Source of the DNA: Acidobacteriota bacterium
GTDB lineage: Bacteria; Acidobacteriota; Vicinamibacteria; Vicinamibacterales; UBA8438
DNA length: 5,094 nt
NCBI GenBank assembly: GCA_011523485.1
Contig: WTGR01000291.1
Location: forward strand, 1-5,094
Direction: 5' to 3'
Under the pieces are notes generated by a model that did no database searches, was not told the origin of the DNA, and worked only from the letters and a program-made list of their open reading frames with translations. Below, in pieces: positions 1 to 5,094 of this stretch (its first letter is position 1; each line of letters begins with the position of its first letter). A program made the position numbers and the translations under genes.

Positions 1-57
1 TAACCCGTTGATCTATCGATTACTTTGGAATCTCACTGTTGAAGTTGGGTCAAACTC

Positions 58-243
58 ATGTTCGGCGCGATGATCCGCGCCGCCGAGCGTTGGCGGGCGA
101 TCAGGGTCAGCGAGCTCGAACGTCGTCAGATGCGCGCCGCAAGAGAGGAGCTCGACCACGAATACGAGGCCCAAAACGGCCTCGCTACGAAGACCTCAGC
201 CCCCGAGCACCGCGCCAAAATATCCAGCACCGCTCGGACTTGA
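58..243 (+). pseudogene. C-terminal remnant of a Mutator/IS256-type transposase
   Basis: This is an open stretch of 61 codons ending in TGA at 241-243. The peptide begins MFGAMIRAAERWRAIR and continues with a charged helical segment (ERRQM, REELDHEYEA) and a polar tail ending ISSTART. From memory of the family, this resembles the extreme C-terminus of Mutator/IS256-group transposases of rhizobia and relatives, where a 'RASERWR...E(F/L)ERRQ...R.ELD.EYEA' block closes the protein. The family's catalytic DDE region and its ~350 upstream residues are absent. The frame is closed by a TGA at 40-42, so the transposase-like sequence starts at about 43-57 and the ATG at 58 is simply the first methionine after the break. 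The product is not expected to be functional. Its stop codon lies over the point where the opposing hsp20 gene loses homology, so the two remnants probably meet there. Family assignment is by eye and moderately sure; an unrelated small hypothetical protein is the alternative. Confidence 0.5.
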
Positions 244-793
244 CCATGTGCGCTTCCCCTGCGCCGTCTGTAACGGGCGTTTCGTGCTCCGCGTCGATAC
301 TCAGGCGCTCTCCCTCGATCGTGAGCGTGATGTCCGACGCTTCCAGCCCCGGAAGTGCAGCGACCACTTGGTATGCGTCGTCGGTTTCCACCATGTTCAG
401 ATCAGGTGTATCGGGAGGTCCAAGACGCGGGAGGCTCTTGGAGACGGGCTCGTCAGTGTCCGCATCGGCGGAGTTCGGAGCACCGAGGCGGTCGAGGCCC
501 AGCGTTGCCGCCATGGTTGGCAGGATCGGTTTTGTCCACGCGAATACCGAGCGGAGATCCAATGTCTCCCTTTTGCGCACCAGTGACGGCACGGAACTCA
601 CCGCGTCGCCGGTTGGATCGCTTGCATGGCTGGAGTCGACGTCGGCAGGCTGCGAAGCAGAAGCGTGCGAGACTGTCTTAACTTCCGTAGAGACGTCGGC
701 CGAAACGTCGTCGTCCTTCCCATCAGGAGCACGAACGTTGTCTGGCGTGCCAGCTTCTGCGTCCGATCGATTCGGTTCGGGTAAGTCGGTCAT
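185..793 (-). pseudogene. Truncated Hsp20/alpha-crystallin small heat-shock protein
   Basis: Read from an ATG at 793-791, the frame gives 202 residues. Residues 1-70 are an acidic Asp/Ser/Ala-rich, probably disordered segment. Residues 71-130 hold a basic/hydrophobic stretch (LVRKRETLDLRSVFAW) and a Pro-rich linker. From residue 131 the alpha-crystallin domain starts: PDLNMVETDDAYQVVAALPG, then LEASDITLTIEGERLSIDAE, then a loop and KSER near 184-187. This matches the order D..ET..Y.V.A.LPG, I.V.....L.I.GE, SER of the family. After SER the usual GSF.R...LP strand, the A-x-L-x-N-G-V-L motif and the C-terminal I-x-I/V tail are missing. The last ~15 residues look unrelated and end at TAG 187-185. 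Small heat-shock proteins are ATP-independent holdases that need the lost strands for dimer and oligomer formation, so this copy is probably dead or a decoy fragment. A longer TTG start at 850 is possible, but I see no clear Shine-Dalgarno sequence for either start. The N-terminal extension is unusually long for a bacterial Hsp20. Confidence 0.72.
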
Positions 794-873
794 TTCTCGG
801 CACTCGGAAGCGAGTTGTCGGCATTTCACAGTGATCGCCACCGGGCGCAACGGTCAATTCCCAAATATGACAG

Positions 874-949
874 GTGCGGGAATCCGACGCTGGAACGTTC
901 GATTCCAAAAGTTGAGTCGCGTGGGAATCCGAGGCTGGTCCGATTCTTC
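874..949. repeat. Two-copy imperfect direct repeat, 45-bp spacing
   Basis: The core GGGAATCCGACGCTGG at 878-893 recurs as GGGAATCCGAGGCTGG at 923-938, one mismatch in 16 and exactly 45 bases apart. Similarity extends to the left (GTGC / GCGT before the core) and to the right, where both copies are followed by CGATTC (899-904 and 941-946). Inside each copy GAATC and GATTC face each other as short inverted arms: 880-884 with 901-905, and 925-929 with 942-946. In copy 1 an 8-base perfect palindrome GAACGTTC (893-900) sits next to the second arm. This could be a pair of operator-like sites, or a piece of a dispersed intergenic repeat family. No known binding protein is recognised. Confidence 0.55.
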
Positions 950-1001
950 ATCGCAATCGAAGTGATTCTTACACGCGGTATTGCGTTCGGTATGCCGAGT
1001 C
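880..1001. promoter_or_regulatory. Cluster of seven GANTC (CcrM-type) methylation sites
   Basis: GANTC occurs at 880, 901, 914, 925, 942, 964 and 997, seven sites in 122 bases. One per about 256 bases is expected in random sequence with equal base composition. Elsewhere I see only scattered sites, for example near 29, 1176, 1278 and 4516. In alphaproteobacteria GANTC is methylated by the cell-cycle methyltransferase CcrM, and sites in promoters can make transcription depend on replication timing. The cluster lies upstream of the hsp20 start at 793 and of the operon start at 1303, so it could influence either. Four of the seven sites belong to the repeat pair, so the count is partly a by-product of duplication. 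The regulatory reading is an inference. Confidence 0.3.
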
Positions 1002-1290
1002 ACCCGTTATTCATCGCTCGCAGTTGATGCTTGGAATTGAACAGCGCCAAAGAGTTAGCTTGCCAATCGGCGCCGAGTAAGCACGCCGGATGGCCGCTTG
1101 AACGCCACCGCGTAGCCAATGCTCGGTTTTGCCCGTCAGGCTTTCGAATGTGCGGCGAAGCGGCCGCATCGTATCGAATCGGCGGTCGACCCCGAGAAAT
1201 CCACGCCATGCGGCGCGCAGTTGATCTTGACCATGACGCGGTTCGGCGCCAAGTCGGCATAGCTTGATATCTGGCCGGAGTCGCTCCAAC

Positions 1291-1301
1291 GGAAAGGGAA
1301 G
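1291..1301 (+). promoter_or_regulatory. Ribosome binding site that fixes the ligase start at 1303
   Basis: The purine run GGAAAGGGAAG ends one base before the ATG at 1303. It supports that ATG over the in-frame TTG at 1264, which would add 13 residues (ISGRSRSNGKGS-like) without any counterpart in the family. The protein from 1303 begins MKIAVVYN, the typical first beta-strand of a D-Ala-D-Ala-ligase fold. Confidence 0.6.
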
Positions 1302-1302
1302 C

Positions 1303-3447
1303 ATGAAGATCGCGGTCGTCTACAACCGTGACAGCAAGAGCGTCATCAACCTGTTCGGCATGCCGAATCGCGAGAAGATCGGCCTGCGGACGATCAAGCG
1401 CCTTACCGACGCCCTGAAGAAGGGCGGCCACCAGGTCATCTCGCTGGAGGCGGACAAGGACCTGGTCGACCGGCTCGAGGATTTCATGCCCCAGGTCGTC
1501 CAGGGCGAGCGGCCTGGCATGGTGTTCAACGTCTCCTACGGCCTTCAGGGGCAGGCCCGCTACACCCACGTGCCGAGCATTCTGGAGATGGTCGGCATCC
1601 CTTACGTCGGCTCCGGCCCTCTCGGCCATTCGCTGGCGCTCGACAAGGTGGTCACCAAGATGCTGCTGCGCCAGCGCGGCGTTCCCACGCCCGACTTCGC
1701 CGTACTCGACACGCCGAGCGCGGAGCTGCCGCCGGACCTCACCTACCCGATGATCGTGAAGCCGAAGAACGAAGCGGTCTCCTTCGGGCTCAAGGTGGTC
1801 GACGACGAGGAGGCTCTGCGTGAGGCGGCATCCGTCATCTTCAACGAGTTCCGCCAGCCGGTTCTCGCCGAGCAGTACATCACCGGCCGGGAGATCAACG
1901 TCGGCATCCTGGGCAACGATCCGGTGGAGGCGTTTCAGCCCGTGTTGCTCGACTTCGGTGACGGCGTGCAGATTTACACCTACGAGGACAAGACGGGCCG
2001 TAGCGGCCGGGAGATCCGCCCGGTCTGTCCCGCACCCATCGGCGAGGAACTGACGGAGAAGGCCAGGGAGATCGCCATCCAGACGTTCAAGGTGCTGGGC
2101 CTGAACGACTGCGCCAGGATCGACATGAGGCTCGACGACGCCGGGCAACTCTTCGTCCTCGAAGCCAATTCGTTGCCGAGCCTCGGCGAGCACGGCTCCT
2201 ACCTGGTGGGCGCCGACCATGCCGGCCTCGATTTCACCGGCTTCGTGAACCGGCTGGTGGACATCGCGACGGCTCGCTACTTCGGCACGCCCAGCGTCTC
2301 ACCCCTGGAAGGGAGCGCGAAGGACACCAACGGCCAGATCCTGCAGTACGTCACGCAGAACCGGGAAGGGCTGGAACGGCGACTGCGGGACTGGGTGCAG
2401 CTCTCGAGCACCACCAACGATCCCGTGGGGATCGAGCAAGCAGTTGCGAAGGCGGGCCGCATGCTCGAGGGGCTCGGCCTGAAGCAGGTGCCGGAGCTGA
2501 CCGACGGTCCCGAAGTCTGGACCTGGGCGACCTCCCGTTGGAGCGAGGGCGGCACGCTGCTGATCGCCCACCTGGACACGCCGATCGACACCGCTGTTGC
2601 CGTGCAGCCCTACCGGCGGGATCCCGAATGGGTCTATGGCGAGGGGATCGGCACCTCTCGCGCGCCGCTGGTTGTCCTGGAGTATGGGCTGCGCGCCATG
2701 CGGCGCATCCGCAGGCTCAGCCGGACCCCCCTCGCCGTGTTGCTCTACACCGACGAGGGCAGGAGCGCGCTGCACAGCACGCAGCTCATCCGGGCGGCGG
2801 CGGCAAAGGCGAAACGCGTCATTGTCCTCGGTCCGGTGAGTGAGGCCGGCGACCTCGTGACGAACCGGCGCGGCGCGCGGCGCTATCGCCTCTCCGTCGA
2901 GGGAGAGCCGCTGCGGCCGGGCCAGCGCACCAGGCGGATGCCCGTGCTGCGCTGGACCTGGGGCAAGCTCGATGAAATGACGCGGATGACGTCGTCGAAG
3001 GATCGGCTCGCCGTCGAGGTGCTGGACATAGAGCCCGAGAGACACCCGATGATGGCGCCGCACCGGGTCTCCGCCACGATCATGGTCGCCTACTTCGACG
3101 TGGACGATGCGGAGCGGGTCGAGCGGCGGATGAAGGAAATCCTGGGCAGCAGGGGGCGGCGGTGGAAGCTGACCCTGCTCTCGGATCGCCCGCCGATGAA
3201 GGAACGGGCGCAGGGATTGCGCTTGGCGAAGGCGATCGAAGACGTGTCGCGGGAGCTCCAGCTTCCCGTGGGCCATCACTCCTCGGTGTGGCCGTCGGTC
3301 GCAGGCCTCGTCCCGGCCAAAGTGGGCTGCGTGTGCGGCTTCGGCCCGGTCTGCCGCGACCGGGACACCTCCAAGGAGGCGGTGCAGCGCGTCAGTCTCG
3401 TACAACGGGCGCTCTTGCTTGCCGCCTTCCTGAGCAAGTCGCAGTAG
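1303..3447 (+). CDS. ATP-grasp (D-Ala-D-Ala ligase-like) / M20 peptidase-like fusion protein
   Basis: 714 residues, no signal peptide or membrane segment, so cytoplasmic. Residues 1-330 are a D-alanine-D-alanine ligase-type ATP-grasp unit. They contain the N-terminal fold (MKIAVVYN), IPYVGSGPLGHSLALDK (99-115), YPMIVKPKNEAVSFG (148-162), AEQYITGREINV (189-200), YTYEDK (225-230) and ARIDMRLDDAGQLFVLEANS (271-290). R272, D274, E287 and N289 match the Arg and Mg2+ ligands of Ddl, so ATP-dependent acyl-phosphate chemistry is likely intact. The acceptor pocket differs: the usual HG..GE(D) element is YGLQGQARYTHVP (79-91), and the Tyr after the YxYExK lysine is Thr231.

Residues ~345-714 follow the M20 (ArgE/DapE/carboxypeptidase G2) plan. 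A leading helix NREGLERRLRDWVQL is followed by LLIAHLDTP (419-427), LLYTDEG (480-486), EAGD (514-517), a dimerisation-like insert (HRVSATIMVAYFD, 587-599) and a C-terminal GFGP...TSKEAV (679-694). Several metal ligands are altered. TAG is at 3445-3447, and the Ntn-hydrolase gene follows after 11 bases. Genuine Ddl for cell-wall synthesis is unlikely: those proteins are ~310-370 aa and keep the standard pocket. Domain calls are firm; the substrate is unknown. Confidence 0.88.
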   Translation: MKIAVVYNRDSKSVINLFGMPNREKIGLRTIKRLTDALKKGGHQVISLEADKDLVDRLEDFMPQVVQGERPGMVFNVSYGLQGQARYTHVPSILEMVGIPYVGSGPLGHSLALDKVVTKMLLRQRGVPTPDFAVLDTPSAELPPDLTYPMIVKPKNEAVSFGLKVVDDEEALREAASVIFNEFRQPVLAEQYITGREINVGILGNDPVEAFQPVLLDFGDGVQIYTYEDKTGRSGREIRPVCPAPIGEELTEKAREIAIQTFKVLGLNDCARIDMRLDDAGQLFVLEANSLPSLGEHGSYLVGADHAGLDFTGFVNRLVDIATARYFGTPSVSPLEGSAKDTNGQILQYVTQNREGLERRLRDWVQLSSTTNDPVGIEQAVAKAGRMLEGLGLKQVPELTDGPEVWTWATSRWSEGGTLLIAHLDTPIDTAVAVQPYRRDPEWVYGEGIGTSRAPLVVLEYGLRAMRRIRRLSRTPLAVLLYTDEGRSALHSTQLIRAAAAKAKRVIVLGPVSEAGDLVTNRRGARRYRLSVEGEPLRPGQRTRRMPVLRWTWGKLDEMTRMTSSKDRLAVEVLDIEPERHPMMAPHRVSATIMVAYFDVDDAERVERRMKEILGSRGRRWKLTLLSDRPPMKERAQGLRLAKAIEDVSRELQLPVGHHSSVWPSVAGLVPAKVGCVCGFGPVCRDRDTSKEAVQRVSLVQRALLLAAFLSKSQ

Positions 3448-3450
3448 GAG
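3446..3450 (+). promoter_or_regulatory. Ribosome binding site for the GGT-like gene, overlapping the upstream stop
   Basis: AGGAG at 3446-3450 shares its first two bases with the TAG stop of the fusion gene and lies 8 bases before a TTG at 3459. No ATG or GTG in the same frame is as well placed: the first in-frame ATG (3576-3578) falls inside the conserved GMVAT segment of the family. The overlap suggests translational coupling of the two genes. Confidence 0.6.
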
Positions 3451-3458
3451 CACTCGCG

Positions 3459-5094
3459 TTGAACGCCGATCGGAGCGCAGCCGGCGAAGCCAACAAGGTC
3501 GCCCGTGGCAGGCGCGTCAGTCGGCTATCGCGGGACGCTGAAGTCCCTGAACCGCAGCGGATTGCGGTCTCCCGCAAGGGGATGGTCGCGACCCAGCATC
3601 ACTGCGCCACCCGCGCGGGCGCACGCATGCTGGAGGAGGGAGGCAACGCGGTGGATGCCGCCGTCGCCGCGGCTCTGGCGCTCGGCGTCTGCGAGCCCGC
3701 CGCGTCGGGGATCGGCGGGCAGACCATGATGCTCGTCCACCTGGCGGAGCCCAAGCGCACCTTCGCCCTCGACGGATCGTCCCGCGCCCCCAATCGCGCG
3801 GTCTCGGAGGTGTTCTCGGACCGCCGGCGCGAGGTCCGCCGCGGCTATCGCGCATCTACGGTGCCGAGCTCGCTCGCGACCTACCACTACGCGTCGGACA
3901 CCTATGGCCGCCTTGGCTGGTCGAAGGTCTTCGAGCCCGCCATCGAGCTCGCGCAGGAGGGCTACCAGGTCAGCGCCCTGCAACATTCGCTGACGCAGCG
4001 GGAGCGGCGGCGCCTCATCGAAGGGACGGCTGCACCTTTCTTCCTGGAGAACGGCAGGTCCTTGCGGACGGGGCGGACACTTCGCCAGCCCACGCTGGCG
4101 CGAACCCTCGATCGCGTCGCGGGACAGGGCGTGGAGGAGTTCTACCAGGGCGAGACGGCCGAGCTGATCCACAAGGACATGGAGGCCAACGACGGCCTGA
4201 TCCAGAAGGACGATCTGGCCCAGATCCCCTATCCGATCGAGCGCCGCCCGCTCACCGCCCGCTTCGAATCGAGCCGCGTGTTCACCATGCCCCCGCCCGG
4301 TGCCGGGCGCATGCTCGTGCAGATGCTGAACGTCTACCAGAACCTGCCCGAGCGCGCCGCCGATCCCGACACACCGCTCGGCGCCGTGTTCCTGGCGGAG
4401 ACGATCCGGCGCGCCTCCCTCGACCGGCAGGACCGCCCTTACGACCCCAACTTCTATTCCCAGGTCTCGGATCGGGAGATGCTCCAGCCCGAGTATGCCA
4501 AGCGGCTTGCCAAGAGAATCAGCCGGAGGATACAGAGCCGGGGCGAGACCACGCATCTGACGGTCATGGACGGGGCCGGCAACGTCGTCGCGCTGACGCA
4601 GTCGATCGAGAACGTCTACGGCTCCTGTTGCGCCTCTCCCGATCTCGGGTTCCTCTACAACAACTACATGAATGCGTTCGAATACGGCGATGCCTCGCAT
4701 CCCTACTACATGAGGCCCAATGCCGTGCCCTGGGCCAGCGTCGCGCCCACGGTGATTTTCCGGGGTCGCCGGCCGTGGCTTGCGATCGGATCGCCCGGCA
4801 GCGAACGGATCGCGCCGTCCATCCTCCAGGTCCTGCTCCGCCTGCGGCATTCCTCGCCCTTCGCCGCCGTGGAGGCGCCGCGTCTCCACTGCTCGCTGGA
4901 CGGGAAGGTGTCGCTGGAGGCCTCCCGGATTCGCGACGACGTTCCGGCCCGGCTGCGCACGCACGGCTTCGAGGTCGTCCCGCGCGAGGCGTACAGCTTC
5001 TACATGGGATGCGTGCAGATGGTGCTGCGCGACCACCGCTCCGGCGAGTTGATCGGCGTCGCGGACCCGAGGAGGGACGGCTCCGCCGCCGGGC
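3459..5094 (+). CDS. Gamma-glutamyltranspeptidase-fold Ntn hydrolase, 3' end outside the window
   Basis: Read from TTG 3459 the frame stays open to the right edge, giving 545 residues. The last ones (ADPRRDGSAAG) are the family's C-terminal motif, so only a few residues are missing. No signal peptide is present; the first 30 residues are charged. This contrasts with classical periplasmic or secreted GGT and suggests a cytoplasmic enzyme.

Family landmarks are GMVATQHHCATRAGARMLEE (about 39-58), GGNAVDAA, a GIGGQ segment, and the autocleavage site GETTHLTVMD. Thr364 aligns with the nucleophile Thr391 of E. coli GGT; self-processing before it would create large and small subunits. NNYMNAFE (401-408) and GSPGSERI (444-451) follow.

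Against E. coli GGT (alignment by eye, numbering from memory), residues that bind the gamma-glutamyl group are changed: R114 to S107, N411 to E384, Q430 to Y403, D433 to A406, S462 to A426, G484 to S448. The enzyme is probably a processed, active amidohydrolase or acyltransferase with another substrate; other branches of this fold act on oxamate or acyl side chains. It is co-transcribed with the ligase/M20 fusion. Confidence 0.88.
   Translation, partial: MNADRSAAGEANKVARGRRVSRLSRDAEVPEPQRIAVSRKGMVATQHHCATRAGARMLEEGGNAVDAAVAAALALGVCEPAASGIGGQTMMLVHLAEPKRTFALDGSSRAPNRAVSEVFSDRRREVRRGYRASTVPSSLATYHYASDTYGRLGWSKVFEPAIELAQEGYQVSALQHSLTQRERRRLIEGTAAPFFLENGRSLRTGRTLRQPTLARTLDRVAGQGVEEFYQGETAELIHKDMEANDGLIQKDDLAQIPYPIERRPLTARFESSRVFTMPPPGAGRMLVQMLNVYQNLPERAADPDTPLGAVFLAETIRRASLDRQDRPYDPNFYSQVSDREMLQPEYAKRLAKRISRRIQSRGETTHLTVMDGAGNVVALTQSIENVYGSCCASPDLGFLYNNYMNAFEYGDASHPYYMRPNAVPWASVAPTVIFRGRRPWLAIGSPGSERIAPSILQVLLRLRHSSPFAAVEAPRLHCSLDGKVSLEASRIRDDVPARLRTHGFEVVPREAYSFYMGCVQMVLRDHRSGELIGVADPRRDGSAAG

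Larger units (their letters stand above)
794..1302. other. Intergenic region between hsp20 remnant and ligase operon
   Basis: About 500 bases with no gene I can support. Short frames exist on both strands (for example 1031-1267 on + and 1011-1304 on -), but neither gives a recognisable protein. Base composition is less GC-rich and codon-like periodicity is weaker than to the right of 1303. The left half carries the repeat pair and GANTC cluster listed separately. The right half (about 1010-1302) must hold the promoter of the ligase operon, but I cannot point to a convincing -35/-10 pair. The nearest candidate, TTGACC at 1227-1232, has no good -10 at the right distance. No terminator hairpin followed by a T-run is visible. 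Confidence 0.6.

Noticed and set aside
185..232. A single frameshift, rather than a rearrangement, truncating hsp20
   Set aside because: In the shifted frame after SER one can read GYFGAVLGG, vaguely like the family's G-F-R-LP strand, but a stop follows at once and no further alpha-crystallin motif appears. The transposase-like frame on the other strand explains the sequence better.
39..965. 308-codon + strand open frame across the hsp20 region
   Set aside because: It runs opposite the recognisable alpha-crystallin sequence, is Ser/Arg-rich with no family-like motif, and is explained as the antisense shadow of a GC-rich gene.
1160..1167. GCGGCCGC palindrome
   Set aside because: An isolated eight-base palindrome is expected by chance in GC-rich DNA and has no supporting context.
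1227..1270. Possible sigma-70 promoter (TTGACC at 1227-1232) for the operon
   Set aside because: No acceptable -10 hexamer lies 16-18 bases downstream; TAGCTTGATAT near 1259-1270 is too far away.
1277..1287. Small hairpin GGAG-TCG-CTCC just before the ligase ribosome binding site
   Set aside because: A four-base stem with a three-base loop is too weak and too common to claim as regulatory.
1011..1304. Short opposing frames (97 codons on -, 78 codons on + at 1031-1267) in the intergenic region
   Set aside because: Neither gives a recognisable protein, a good ribosome binding site or conserved-looking composition. A third minus frame near 1160-1262 (DLAPNRVMVKINCAPHG) looks protein-like but is closed by a stop and could not be identified.
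1000..2220. 406-codon minus-strand open frame
   Set aside because: It lies antisense to the well-supported ligase domain and is rich in His/Arg/Val/Leu, typical of antisense reading of GC-rich codons; no domain recognised.
2299..3453. 384-codon minus-strand open frame
   Set aside because: It is antisense to the M20-like half of the fusion gene, which has ordered family motifs; this frame has none.
3525..5036. 503-codon minus-strand open frame
   Set aside because: It is as long as a real gene but exactly antisense to the GGT-like gene, whose motifs are clear. Long antisense frames are expected at this GC content.

Overview
The window looks like chromosomal or large-plasmid DNA from a GC-rich proteobacterium, most likely an alphaproteobacterium. 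This rests on the strong G/C third-position bias of the two main genes, a dense cluster of GANTC sites (the target of the alphaproteobacterial CcrM methyltransferase), and the overall style of the genes. The taxonomic call is an inference; nothing here fixes a genus.

Layout. Positions 1-243 carry what looks like the last ~60 codons of a Mutator/IS256-type transposase on the + strand, with the rest of the gene missing. It abuts, tail to tail, a minus-strand small heat-shock protein gene (793 down to 185). That gene keeps a long acidic N-terminal extension and the first half of the alpha-crystallin domain, then runs into unrelated sequence around position 230. Positions 794-1302 have no convincing gene. 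They contain a 45-bp-spaced imperfect direct repeat and seven GANTC sites within 122 bp.

From 1303 to the right edge the sequence becomes uniformly GC-rich and holds a tight two-gene operon on the + strand. Gene 1 (1303-3447, 714 aa) fuses a D-Ala-D-Ala-ligase-like ATP-grasp domain to a complete but degenerate M20-type metallopeptidase domain. Gene 2 (3459 to beyond 5094, TTG start, 545 codons visible) is a gamma-glutamyltranspeptidase-fold Ntn hydrolase. It keeps the catalytic Thr, but most positions that grip the gamma-glutamyl group in classical enzymes are changed. Gene 2 is cut by the window only a few codons before its expected end.

How the genes may work together (inference): an ATP-dependent peptide-bond or amide-forming domain, a peptidase-fold domain that may no longer be a normal di-zinc enzyme, and an Ntn amidohydrolase/transpeptidase are co-transcribed. 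None of the three has the usual specificity residues of its family. The pair is a candidate for making, trimming or recycling an unusual small peptide or amide. The left third reads as a decayed junction zone beside this operon.
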